The translations under genes and the position numbers were made by a program. Below are positions 52,118 through 62,460 of a stretch of DNA of 64,000 nucleotides, in pieces. Numbering within the stretch: position 1 is the stretch's first letter; every line of letters starts with the position of its first letter. The stretch spans positions 14,253,019-14,317,018 of the forward strand of contig OX291546.1 of the NCBI GenBank assembly GCA_946406115.1, given 5' to 3'. The DNA is from Apoda limacodes. Lineage: Eukaryota > Arthropoda > Insecta > Lepidoptera > Limacodidae. Below the pieces are notes generated by a model. The model was not told the origin of the DNA. It searched no databases and worked only from the letters and a program-made list of their open reading frames with translations.

Positions 52118-53099
52118 TTAATATTTAGTATAACCTCCCTCTGCAGCTATGACGGCACGTAGTCTATCTCGCATAGATGCAACAAGACGCGTGCATAGAT
52201 CAGTACCTCTGATATCATCCCATACTTGACCACAGTGTGATCTAAGACCTTGAGGGTTTCTTTCATTTTGACAGTCCCAGCGTTGAACCATAAGCCCCCA
52301 TAAATTTTCAATAGGGTTTAAATCAGCAGACCGAGCGGGCCATTGAATGGGACGAATGTCACGGTGCAGGTTGAACCACGCCATAGTAGCACGGGCTGTG
52401 TGTATCCGTGCATTATCTTGAACGTAAGTAATGTGTGGGAATTCCGTTGCAGGATACACTACGCGCACAGTAGGCAGCATCACTTCTTCCAAAAGCGACA
52501 CATAATTAATGGCCGCTAGTTCTCCGACGCCGTCAAGGCTCATCCACCCCCATAAGTTTACTGTAATGCGACCTGACTCGTTTTGAGGCACAATATGACC
52601 TTCATCATACCGAGTTCGATTGTAGCGCCATAAAGTTAATCTTCCGATTTGGCTTGGTTTAAAAGTTTTTTCATCGGTAATTATAATTTTCGATCAATCA
52701 AAATCGAGATGTCGTCGCGCAAAGTTAAGCCGGGCTGTTTTGTGGTGAGGTTTCAGCTCCACTTTAATAGCATGGTGTCTGTAGTGTAGTCCAACATTGT
52801 GAAAGGTCGTCGGATCGTCCGAGCACTCACACCATATAAAGCAGCAAAATAACTAGTTGGTGTGAAACCATTCTCTTCGTAACGACGAATGATTTCTGTT
52901 ATTTGCGCGGTGGTTAGTATCGGACGTCATCCTGAATTATTTATATGATCTGTTTTTGCCCTTCTTCGCCGTGACGCCTAATCCAAAACCTCACAATGAA
53001 TCCCGATATATTGAGTTCTCGTGATATAGCACTAATACTATGTCCATCTTCGAAGAGAAATATTATTTCAGCCCTTTGCTCCAGGGTTAAACTTGCCAT
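52118..53099 (-). pseudogene. Tc1/mariner transposase, frameshifted
   Basis: ATG 53099-53097 begins 'MASLTLEQRAEIIFLFEDGH' and 'SISAISRELNISGFIVRFWI', a paired-type helix-turn-helix. Frame breaks follow, with 'ITEIIRRYEENGFTPTSYFA' (second DNA-binding half), then first catalytic Asp in 'IIITDEKTF' (codon 52673-52675). The intact final frame has 'VQDNARIHTARATMAWF' and 'QWPARSADLNPIENLWG'. I count 35 residues between the second Asp and the Glu, against 34 in classic Tc1. The catalytic triad is present, but several stops and shifts separate the parts. Confidence 0.85.
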
Positions 53100-53423
53100 T
53101 TTATTTCGTTATGAAAAAATCTTTTGTAAAATTTTACTCTTGTCAAAACAACGTTCAAACAATATTTTTTGATAAATGTCATTTCAACAAACAAATAAAG
53201 AAATGAGTTTCATTATCAAAAAGTGATCAATAATTCTTGTTGTTTTTCTCGATGCGTCATTTTGCATAATAGCTTTTGAAAGGTAATAAGTAACTTGATA
53301 TGACTTAGTGAAAAAAGTGTGATATAGAATCTAATTTCAAAACTGGTAAACATTTTCTGACCGCGACCGTACATAGACACCAACTTCAAACTGTAATTCA
53401 TATCAAATTTTTGAAATTGAAAA

Positions 53424-54013
53424 AAATAGTCAACGCTGATGGACGGCGAAGGTCGGTTTGTTAATTTGTAATATTCAGATGTTAAAGAAAATTGTCTGAA
53501 CATTACTTTCACTTCAAAAGGCAAGTACGAAAATATATAAGAATTTTAATAAAATAGTCAAGGGCGAGTAAAAAATTTAAAAAAATAACACCAACAGGCT
53601 GTCAAGAAAAATAAATAATTAAATATTTAAAATACCCGTCTGCAAAACCTTAAGAACTAAACAGACATTTAAACATACCAAAATTTGTTTTTTATTTATT
53701 TAATTCATTTTATTATTAGCTTTTATCATTTTTCATTTCTTATTAAATTTGAAAACAAGTATTATGTATACGTAAATAAAAATCTTCAACATGATGGTTC
53801 CGATAAAAATATCTGTCTATTTTTAAAAGAGCCCGATAATTGTAAACCTAATGCACCAGTGGCAAAGGCACTAAATAAAAAATAAATTAGGTAGAAAAAG
53901 TGACAAAAATTTATTGTATAGAAATTTTTAAAATGTTCAGACAATTTTCTATAACATCTGAATATTACAAATATAACAAACCGAACTTCGCCGTCCACCA
54001 GCGTTGACTATTT
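53424..54013. mobile_element. Foldback/MITE with ~80-bp inverted termini
   Basis: 53424-53504 ('ATAGTCAACGCTGATGGACG', 'TTGTAATATTCAGATGTTA', 'GAAAATTGTCTGAACATT') is the inverted match of 53932-54013 ('AATGTTCAGACAATTTTCTA', 'CCGTCCACCAGCGTTGACTA'). The interior of about 430 bp is AT-rich; a 66-residue plus frame at 53685-53885 has no motif. Confidence 0.75.
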
Positions 54014-54014
54014 T

Positions 54015-54800
54015 GCTACAACTTGTCCAGAAAACAAGTGTTTTCTAGAGGCCAAAAGTTCATAAATCGGATCGCTACCTAGCTCTCAGAGACCCAAGAC
54101 GCGTTATATTTTATAACACCCATACTATAGGAATCGCATAAACTTTACCTAACACAAAAAATATTGGACAAATTTATTTTGCTCGAAGGGCCAAATTTAT
54201 GGAAAGTGAAAAGAAGTAATATAAAGATAAGGCGGCAAACTTGTTTTTCGTTTTCCCTTGCGTGCACTAGTACTACCACCACAGGTATCGTGAGGACACA
54301 TCTTATCTTGATTTATTTTTACTTCACTCAGTATAGTTATTCAGAGTTAACAAGAAACTTACTTACTTATTTACTTCTGTAACAACAAATAAAAAGTTAC
54401 TAACAACAAAATTAAGAATTTCAAATATCCTTAAGATTCGTGTCTTAGATTTCTGACTCATCCGTTTGAATTGTTGTTGTTAAAGTTTATGTATTTGTAT
54501 AGGAAGTTAAAAAATTTTTGTCGCAAATATTTTTTTTGTATCCTGTGGCTTTTCCCATTATTGGACGAGTGCCAGGTTTTAAATTATGATTCGATGGTTT
54601 TTTTTTTATGTACGTGCGGTTAACTTACATAATCCATGATAAAAGATATTTGGACTAGCTTCTGCACGCGTTGTTATCGGCGTGATTTAATTTTACCAGT
54701 GTCTTACAACTTTTACAGCCTTTTTTAAAAACATTTTATCATATTAGAAGTAGTTTTTAAGTTTCTTTTCAATGTTTTAGGCTATGTGATACTAGTGTGT
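54015..54800. other. AT-rich spacer with a Helitron-like end remnant
   Basis: 54652-54690 ('GACTAGCTTCTGCACGCG') resembles an inverted CTAG terminus. Frame 54164-54382 lacks motifs. Confidence 0.3.
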
Positions 54801-54807
54801 ATATATA

Positions 54808-55703
54808 CACACCGGCACAATTAGCGGAACATAAAAAAAAGTGAGACTATGAGATAATAACGCATATATTAGACGAAAATGTAATAAGACACAAAATAAC
54901 AAATTCATTAACATCTTTAAACAACGACTTTGAAAAGTCTTCGTTTTTTTTTATTGAAAAATAAAGAAATTTGAAATAAGTGAAATTTTTTAGATGATTA
55001 TGAACCATCACAAAAAATAAAAAAAAGTAAGCATTAAATGATTTAACAATAAAATTAAAGCAAATTTAATAACGAGTGTTTCCCCCTCTTTTTCTGATTA
55101 CGGTTTCCATTCGTCTGGGCATGCTACAGATTATGTTATCGATGATTTCATGAGGCAACCGCTCCCACTCCTCAAGTAATGCGTTTCCAAGTTCATTCAG
55201 ATTGTTGGGGGTGGCATTCTGGATTTAACCCTTCTTTTTAGCAAGTCCCAGACATGCTCTATCGGATTCATATCGGGGGAATTTGCTGGCCACTGCATCA
55301 CCGGTATACCTACGTGGCTCAGATATGCCTGTACCGATTGTGCACTATGAGCACGGGCATTATTTTGCATTAGAATAAAGTCGTCACCAATAAATGGGGC
55401 AAATGGTACAACATGTTCTTCTAAAATGTCTCTGATGTATCGATCTGCTGTCATGGTCCCTCCTGGGACTATCACTAACTCCGTGCGAGCTCCCAAACAT
55501 ATCCCTCCCCAAACCATAATCGAGCCGCCACCATAAGCCACTGTGTGTTCAAAATTAGACTGTATGTGGCGTTCTCCTTTGCGTCTCCATATTCGCTGTC
55601 TCCCATCGATCTGTTTTAAAAGAACTCTGCACTCATCAGTAAAGAGAACATGCTGCCATTCGTTCAAATCCTTTTTTTGTGTTCCGCTAATTGTGCCGGT
55701 GTG
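54808..55703 (-). mobile_element. Deleted Tc1-like element, both TIRs intact
   Basis: Left 'CACACCGGCACAATTAGCGG' (54808) and right 'CCGCTAATTGTGCCGGTGTG' (to 55703) are perfect inverted repeats followed by A-rich subterminal sequence. TA flanks (54806-54807, 55704-55705) lie within TATATA runs. The right TIR abuts the middle of the transposase, so the first part of the gene was deleted without harming the ends. Confidence 0.85.
55066..55667 (-). pseudogene. Tc1 transposase catalytic domain, D2 replaced by Asn
   Basis: The reading starts 'NEWQHVLFTDECRVLLKQID' (first catalytic Asp), then 'SIMVWGGICLGARTELVIV', 'DDFILMQNNARAHSAQS' and 'QWPANSPDMNPIEHVWDLLK' (catalytic Glu). The second catalytic position, normally the Asp of QDNARPH, is Asn (codon 55362-55364, GAT to AAT). 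Spacing to the Glu is 34, the classic DD34E. A frameshift at about 55200 separates the C-terminus ('ERLPHEIIDNIICSMPRRME'), which ends at TAA 55066-55068. The N-terminal DNA-binding region is absent. It is doubly inactive. Confidence 0.85.
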
Positions 55704-55705
55704 TA

Positions 55706-56030
55706 TATATATATATGAATAAAATTATATCGATCTAAACTTTTATTCCCTTTTAACAGCCATAGACGATAAACACAACGTCAAATATAATGTTTCATTG
55801 GTTTACCTTAAAAATTAAATTCTTACTCATATAGGCTAATATAACAAAAAATCCTGTTATACAAATGTCATGCTTTTCTGTTTCGGCTAGGCAGTTATTA
55901 AAGTTTTTATTATTAAAACAATTTCTGGGAAATTTTACAATATTTTTTGGGTTTTCTCTAAGATTAATGGAATAATGGCAGCAATAGTTTCTGCTGTTAC
56001 TTTATTATTAGATTGCTAATAATATATTTG
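55706..56030. other. AT-rich spacer, no gene
   Basis: Nothing recognised. Confidence 0.3.
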
Positions 56031-56033
56031 ACA

Positions 56034-56218
56034 AAGGAATGAGCAGGGATGCCAAGGTTATCTCTAACGACTACAATATGGGGTTTTTCAAGTAATAAGA
56101 TTTTTGAAGGGTAGGTAATGCGCGAGTGATGCCGCTCGTGTTTCAGTGGCTTTAAACCGTGGTTACCGCTTACCGTCAGCCGGATTGTTGGTTTATTTGC
56201 CACCTGAGTGTAGTAAAA
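56034..56218 (+). mobile_element. LINE family L copy 5, 3' end
   Basis: 'GCCAAGGTTATCTCTAACGA', 'GGGTAGGTAATGCGCGAGTG' and 'TTATTTGCCACCTGAGTG' match 38307-38475 with substitutions. The poly-A is decayed. Confidence 0.8.
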
Positions 56219-56224
56219 TTTAAA

Positions 56225-57210
56225 AGTAAATTAAAATAATTTAAAAGTTCCGTTACATTTATTTATTTCAGCGGCCACCTTTCTACCCTTATGAAAATGT
56301 AGAGCATTGAGACACTGCAAGAAAACAGCATTAATGGCTTCTGTCTTTTTTTTAAAATGTATCCAACGATATTGTTTGAAAATGTGTGTAAAATCCTGGC
56401 CTCAAAATCAAAATCAATATGATTTATACTCAATTAAAAGGGCTACTATAGTAAAATATAATTGCATGTTAATTTTTTTTTTATTTGATTGAGTGTTTTG
56501 CTTGTCTCATATTTGAGCCTAAATCATTTTATTGTTTTTAAGGTTAAGGTTTTATTGTTACAAAATAAGACAAGTGAGGAAAATAGGGTGTACCTACCTA
56601 TATTCTGACAAATTCCACAATACGTGCCTTATTACCAAGGAACACATTTTTCAGGTAAAAGTTTGTCGAGTGTTCGTGTCATATCGCTCGCTCGCTGAAA
56701 GTTTCCGGTGTGAAGTTCGCGCAACTCATAAAATCTTTTAATACTGCAAAGTGGTTCCTGCTAAAGCGCTTGCTTGCTACTGAAGTTAGGTAATGGTTTA
56801 TAACAATGTTAAGAAGCTACAGAAAAGTTTAGGCATAAGAATGTTTATGTTAACATTTCGTCGTGAGAACGAGAGCATATTGCACTCTTTTATGAACTTA
56901 ATCTCTTTTGGGTACGTAACGCTATAGTTTTTAACATTTTGGTTGGTTGATTTTTAACATTCGTAGGTATGTCCTGTATCCGTCCTGATGGTGAAGTGCA
57001 TGCAACACCTGGATGTTGCCGCCCCTTTAGAAACCTGATAAATTTTCTCTAAGCCCTAAAATTTTCCAAATTTAAAAAAAACATTTGTTTAGAAAACTCT
57101 TTGACGTGGCGTAGGATAACGATCCTTTTAAAAATTTATTGGAGCTTTTCCACGATTTTAACTCGAAATTTTTTACGTTTTATCAGGATATTAGCGCCTA
57201 CTTTACGTTC
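56225..57210. other. AT-rich spacer, no gene
   Basis: Short frames at 56307-56492 and 56532-56741 have no motif. Confidence 0.3.
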
Positions 57211-57214
57211 TGAG

Positions 57215-57375
57215 GAGTCGACATTCGAAGCCGACATGTACCCTATGAGTCTTTTTCTAAATTTCTCAGGTAAATTGTTCGTTCACACTACTGACTTTAT
57301 GGTAAAAGAAAACGTGATAACCTGTAACCCACAGCGCTCTCGTTAAAAGTAAGAATAGGCCGTTGCCCCAAATCA
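57215..57375 (+). repeat. SINE family C, decayed copy
   Basis: 'GAAGCCGACATGTACCCTAT', 'GAGTCTTTTTCTAAATTTCT' and 'ATAGGCCGTTGCCCC' parallel 27345-27555 with many changes. Box A was not found. Confidence 0.5.
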
Positions 57376-57379
57376 AATC

Positions 57380-58985
57380 ATATGTGAACTAATAGTGAAG
57401 AGAAGTTATCAGCAATACTGTAACAATAACCCTCAATACTATATCACGTACTATGTGAAGTGGAATACAATATAATGTATGCTTTGCTAACATATGTTTG
57501 TCTAATTCAATGTCCGGAACGTGCGTGACCATTGTACCAAGTAACATCGGCTTTTCATAAATTGGTGCCCACTGTTTTTATTGCGATGAATACCTCCTCG
57601 TTTAGAAAGGGACGCACTTCACCAACAGCATACAAATTTCTCAGCTTTATTTCCGTATTTACTGTTTTAATTTATTTATTTTATTATTATATATGTTTAT
57701 TTTTTTATTTTTTTTTATCTATATCTTTACATAATTTATCGGTTTTAGTGCGTATGTTTGTTATCGTGTTACTTTGTCTAGACCGATGGGGGTCATATTC
57801 ACACAATATTTAGTTTGTCGTAACGATGGTAGATAGTTGTGCTAAGGTGTAAGGTAAAATATGCAACTATTTTAATATTTTGAAATAAAAAACAAAAAAA
57901 CTACATGCATGTTACTCGGTTAGCACCACTGTCATCTTTGCCAAGCCAATGCTCTCACGAATACAAAAAATAAAGTCATATACTTAGATAATAATTACAA
58001 TTATAAACTAATTGAAAAGAAAAATATGAACTAATTATAAATAAATATAAACTAAATTAAAATAAAATTAAAATAAAATATATTATAAATAAAAAACTGC
58101 GTTGAGGTCGCTGTCTGCGGGGAAGGTTCCTCAAAATGTTACCGTGTTGAATACCGCGCACCTGCTCTCAGGCGTCTATTAGGCGCTATTCACCTCTATA
58201 AGGCGTCTGCGGACCTCTTTGACACACAATTTTGCTTCAGGACTTCACGAACGCATTGTTTTCACCCCAAACCAAACAAAATTCCAAAACTTCCCCTAAT
58301 TTTCAAACCGCTAGTTCTTAAAATCTACAAAAAATGACGATAGTAAAACTTAATAAATACTGCCAAAAAATATTTTAAAACAAAATAGGTTCGTAAGTTT
58401 TTCCTATATCTTTAATTATTTTCAGACTACGAAAACCGTAGTAAGTTAATACTGTGTGTACTTTTTATATAATTTTAACAAAATAAGCAACGCTCAAAAC
58501 GGAATGTACAGTATATCTCGTTTTTCACCGTGTGTGTCGAAAGGAAGGTCGTTTATTGTGACGTAAAAATATATTACCTATCTCAGCTGATAGCGGTTTC
58601 AGCGCGAGACAGAGGATAAGCACCACTCTATAGATTTAATGCTTTAAAAAGTTTATTGTAATAGATAAAGCATAACTCCTATAATTAGTCATATGAACAA
58701 GAGACGGGCTAATAGAAACACGTATTACATAATAGCAACTTCGATTTCAATTATTAGAAAAATCATAAAGTGTTTCAGGTCAAAATGGAGTTAACAAGTT
58801 CGCTGCCATGTAGGTCACCTATGTCCGTAACATGTACTAAATCTAGTACATGGTACTAATCACCGGTGACCTCATACCACTCAGATTTTGAGATGAATTT
58901 GTAGGCCGTGCCGTATCACATTTTTGGAATAAATGGCTATTGGGAGTGACCGATGTTGTGCTCTAGAACAATTTTATTTTGGAAA
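57380..58985. other. AT-rich spacer, no gene
   Basis: 58095-58220 is a GC-richer block with 'GGCGTCTATTAGGCGCTATT' and 'AGGCGTCTGCGGACC', unassigned. 57980-58100 is A-rich with ATAAA repeats. Confidence 0.3.
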
Positions 58986-58989
58986 TTTT

Positions 58990-59190
58990 TTATAACACTA
59001 AGGTGGCAAACAAGCTACCGATCGGTCCGATGGTAAGTGGCCACCGCAGCCTTTGGCACACCAGGAGGATTACTCGCGCGTTGCAGAGCCGTTAAAAATA
59101 TAGTAACTTCTTACTTGAACAACCTCATATAATAGTCCTTAGAGAGAACCTTGGCAATGAGCTCATTCCGCAATTCCTCAGAACACATCC
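58990..59190 (-). mobile_element. LINE family L copy 6, internally deleted 3' end
   Basis: Minus strand: 'GATGTGTTCTGAGGAATT' (matching about 38135-38152) is joined to 'GGAATGAGCTCATTGCCAAG' (38296-38312), then the usual end 'CACTTACCATCGGACCGATC' and 'TTGCCACCTTAGTGTTAT'. About 140 bp between these points is missing. Confidence 0.75.
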
Positions 59191-59204
59191 TACATCACAC
59201 TTGA

Positions 59205-59345
59205 CGTTTTCAAGTAGCCTTTGTCCATTTCCGGGACTCAGACTATCTAACTCCATGCCAAATTTCATCGTAATCCGTCCAGAGGTTTAAGCGTGAAGAG
59301 GTAACAGACAGACAGTTACTCTTACTTGGCATTTATAATATAAGT
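59205..59345 (-). repeat. Inverted copy of the 43468-43600 repeat
   Basis: 'CATGCCAAATTTCATCGTAA', 'AGAGGTTTAAGCGTGAAGAG' and 'TGGCATTTATAATATAAGTA' (plus strand) mirror the 43-kb copy and add its outer end. Confidence 0.5.
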
Positions 59346-59903
59346 ATATGGATTCACATATTAATTTTAGTTCAGCTAATCAATTTTGCTTTATGCTCTA
59401 TGATACAGCTGACTTGACGATGCATAGGCCTCGTATAGCTAATTTCAGTTCCTAACTGTCACACATTACAATCCTTACCAATATTTAAATAATTTTATTA
59501 AATAAATGTCAATATTTTCAAATTCTAAGCCGCAAGCTATATTACCCACAGTCGTAAATATACAATACTAATTCGGCGGTCAGGGAGACCTGATGAAACG
59601 GCTGATCACTGGCCGCCCGCAGGTTGAACGGGATCCCGAACCCAGGGATCACATAACCTCCGACCTGAGAGGCTGATCCGCCTGCCTGTGTAAAGTATCT
59701 GAAGTGGTAGTCGTGCCGGAGAAGGAGACCGGAGTGGACCCAGCTACTACAACAGAGGAGGATCAGGGGCCCTTCCGCCCACCGTGTCAGCAACCGTATC
59801 ATCTGTGGCGAGCTTCGGCAGTCTTAGAACCGCACCTTTTGTCCTCTAAGCTGTCTGTGCAGTTAATCCTCATCCTTAGTCTTAGTAACTTTTTTTATAT
59901 ATA

Positions 59904-61187
59904 ATGGCCATGAGAACGAAAAAGAAAAGAGATTGTACAGCGGCTACTCCATCCACATATAATGTGGATTTTTGCAACATCAGGGGTATTCACGCAAATC
60001 TTAACACAGTCCACCACCATCTCGAGACTGCGCAGCCGACCATTCTTTTTCTAACGGAGACGCAGATATCCTGCCCGACCGACACATCATACCTTCACTA
60101 TCCCGGCTACAAACTCGAACACAATTTTATGAGTCGTGCCGGTGTATGTATGTTCGGCCGGGAGGATATCTGCTGTCGCCGCCTTCATAGCCTTGAAGAC
60201 AGGGACCTGTCGATATTGTGGGTGCGCGTAGATTACGGCGGCCACACTCGTATCTATGCGTGCCTATACAGGTCTCATAGCGGTGACACGGACGTAACTC
60301 GACTTTTCACGCACCTGAGTTTGATGACTGACAAAGTTCTAGAGCAATATCCCACAGCAGAACTAGTTATTTTGGGAGACTTTAACGCTCACCATCGTGA
60401 GTGGCTCAGTTCTCGAACCAATAACTATGCTGGGATATCTGCTCATGAATTTGCTTTGACCTATGAATTCTCTCAGCTAGTACTTTCTCCAAAGAGAATA
60501 CCAGATAAAGAGGAACATACGAGCTCCTTACTGGAGCTTTTGCTGACTACTCGTCCGGGGGAATACTCCGTCTCAGTGGATGCGCCTATTGGCTCCTCGG
60601 ACCACTGTCTTGTTCGGACTCAAATGTCATGCTCACAACCTGATCCATCTGGGCCAACTAATTGGCGTCGTGTGTGGCACTATAAGTCGGCAGACTGGGA
60701 TGGATTGCGAGAATTTTACGCATTGTACCCGTGGAGGCAGATCTGCTTTAACTCCTATCCTGACGTCTGCGCAGCCGCAGTCACTGAGACAATCCTTGCT
60801 CGTATGGAATGCTATATTCCTAACCCGCGAGTAGCTGCCGGCGTCAAAAAACGACGGTGGTTTAATAGGTCTTGCAGAAAAGCTAAAATTCTTAAGCAAA
60901 CTGTATATGAAGCTTGGACCACGGTTCGTAACAATAAGGATCCGAATATTTTTGAGTTAAATCGCAAATTAAATGCTGCCTCGAGGTTCAGTAAGAAAGC
61001 AACCGCCAGAGCAAAATTCCAATTCATCGGCAAAATAGGTGGGCGACTTGCGAGCCATCTTTCTGGGAGTCGTGCTTTCTGGTCGCTTGCCAAAGCTGCC
61101 CAAGGGAACTTTTGCCAGTCGTCGTTACCACCACTGCGAAAGACCGATGGTGACTTGGCCCATAGTGCTAAAGAGAAAGAAAATTAA
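59904..61187 (+). pseudogene. LINE family L endonuclease plus linker, intact frame of 427 aa
   Basis: An uninterrupted frame from ATG 59904 with all endonuclease boxes: 'FCNIRGIHANLNTVHHHLE', 'PTILFLTETQISCP' (Glu), 'VILGDFNAHHREW' (Asp, Asn) and 'GSSDHCLVRTQM' (Asp-His). The linker runs to 'GDLAHSAKEKEN', where it ends at a TAA (61185-61187) created by the deletion junction. The CGA that is mutated to TGA in the 35428 copy is intact here ('SSRTNNYAG'), and the frame passes the site of the other copy's 4-bp deletion. A nicking domain could be made, but without RT. Confidence 0.85.
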
Positions 61188-61620
61188 TGCTGGTGTCCCG
61201 CAAGGCTCTGTGCTGTCTCCTACGCTGTTTCTACTGCATATCAATGACTTGTTGGACATCAACACGGGTTACACGGGTCGTGCAAACATCCCTCGTTCCG
61301 TTGTGGAGGAAAAACCGCGGAGAACTTGTGTCTCAAATCAAGACCACACTGTCCAAGGTCTCTGACTGGGGACGGGTAAACTTGGTCCAATTCAACCCTA
61401 CAAAGACACAAGTGTGCGCGTTCACCGCTAAAAAAAACTCCATTTACTGAAGTCCCACAATTCCAGAACACTCCCCTCTCCATCTTCAAGTGCATTGGGA
61501 TACTTGGTGTCGACATCTCCAGCGATGTTCAGTTCCGAGATAATTTACAAGATAAGGTGAAGCTGGCGTCCAAAAAACTTGGTGTACTCAACAGAGCGAA
61601 GTAGTACTCCACGTCGGGGC
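61185..61620 (+). pseudogene. RT remnant lacking motif A and the YADD box
   Basis: 'INAGVPQGSVLSPTLFLLHI' (motif B) follows the deletion junction. 'LLDI' is then joined directly to 'NTGYTGRANIPRSVVEE', with the stretch carrying YADD (37526-37564 in the other copy) missing. Frame breaks and a TAG (61602-61604, where the 36135 copy reads CAG) follow. No polymerase activity is possible. Confidence 0.8.
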
Positions 61621-61625
61621 AAAGG

Positions 61626-62024
61626 TTGTTACTTTACAAGTCGCAAGTTCGGCCCCATATGGAGTACTGCTGCCATCTCTGGGCGGGTGCACCCGGATAC
61701 CAGCTTGGTCCTTTTGACTCGGTTCAACAACGGGCTGTGAGAATTGTCGACGATTCCAAACTCACTTGCGGTATCGAACCCTTAAGTTTGAGGAGAGACT
61801 TTGCCTCTCTTTGTGTGTTCTACCGCTTGTACAATGGGTTGTGTTGTGAGGAATTGTGTGAAATGATGCCCACGGCTACTTTCTACCATCGCACCGCTCG
61901 CCATCGGCAGGGAATTCATTCTCACACTTTAAAACCTAAATGGTCGCGTACAGTGCGGTTTCAGAGAAACTTCCTCCCGCGAACGCTTAAGTTGTGGAAT
62001 GAGCTCCCTGCCAAGGTTTTCTGA
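61626..62024 (+). pseudogene. LINE family L RT C-terminal domain
   Basis: The 132-residue frame 'LLYKSQVRPHMEYCCHLWAG' ... 'GIHSHTLKPKWSRTVRFQRN' to 'ELPAKVF' corresponds to residues about 596-725 of the 36135 ORF. It ends at a TGA (62022-62024) just inside the tandem duplication. Confidence 0.85.
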
Positions 62025-62132
62025 AAGGACTACAGTATGAAGTTCTTCAAGAAAGAAGTTATTAGATTTCTGCCAAGGTTTTCTGCAAGGACTACAGTAT
62101 GGAGTTCTTCAAGAAAGAAGTTATTAGATTTC
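62009..62132 (+). repeat. 62-bp tandem duplication in LINE copy 7
   Basis: 'TGCCAAGGTTTTCTG' through 'GAAGTTATTAGATTTC' occurs twice, at 62009 and 62071. Other copies have it once. Confidence 0.9.
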
Positions 62133-62400
62133 TGAAGGGTCGGCAACGCGCGAGTGATACCCCTGGTGTTGTAAGCGTCCATAGGCTACGGTGACCGCTT
62201 ACAATCAGGCGGACGTTAAGCTTGTTTGCCACCTTAGTGGTATCAAAAAAAAAAAAATTTATAACTCATTTACTGCGCCACCTATCGGGTCCAATTTTGA
62301 ATCGAAGCCATCTTGAGACCCACTCAAAACCACACAAAAAACATCATCGAAACCGGTGCTGCCGTTAAGAAGGAGTTGAGTGACTCACACACGTACAGAA

Positions 62401-62403
<3 letters not shown>

Positions 62404-62457
<54 letters not shown>
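62404..62457. repeat. (TA)n microsatellite
   Basis: About 27 TA units, directly after a 'GTGACTCACACACGTACAGA' stretch. Confidence 0.95.

Positions 62458-62459
<2 letters not shown>

Positions 62460-62460
<1 letters not shown>

Larger units (their letters stand above)
51457..53369 (-). mobile_element. Tc1/mariner element with both TIRs and TA target duplication
   Basis: Left TIR 'GTCGCGGTCAGAAAATGTTT' (from 51459) and right TIR 'AAACATTTTCTGACCGCGAC' (to about 53367) are exact inverted repeats over 20 bases and extend a little further. TA flanks both ends (51455-51456, 53370-53371). It contains a broken minus-strand transposase and a younger nested MITE (51591-51989). Confidence 0.85.
59574..62257 (+). 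mobile_element. LINE family L copy 7: long 5' leader, deleted RT core
   Basis: It starts 'CGGCGGTCAGGGAGACCT', which is also the start of the copy at 11909, so this is probably the true or near-true 5' end. Leader of about 330 bp, endonuclease and linker intact (59904-61187), then a jump of about 700 bp, a short RT remnant, the C-terminus, a 62-bp tandem duplication (62009-62132), and 'TTGCCACCTTAGTGGTATC' with A13. Confidence 0.85.

Noticed and set aside
53685..53885. 66-aa small protein gene
   Set aside because: Sits inside a foldback element, is Phe/Ile/Tyr-rich from AT-rich DNA, and has no motif.
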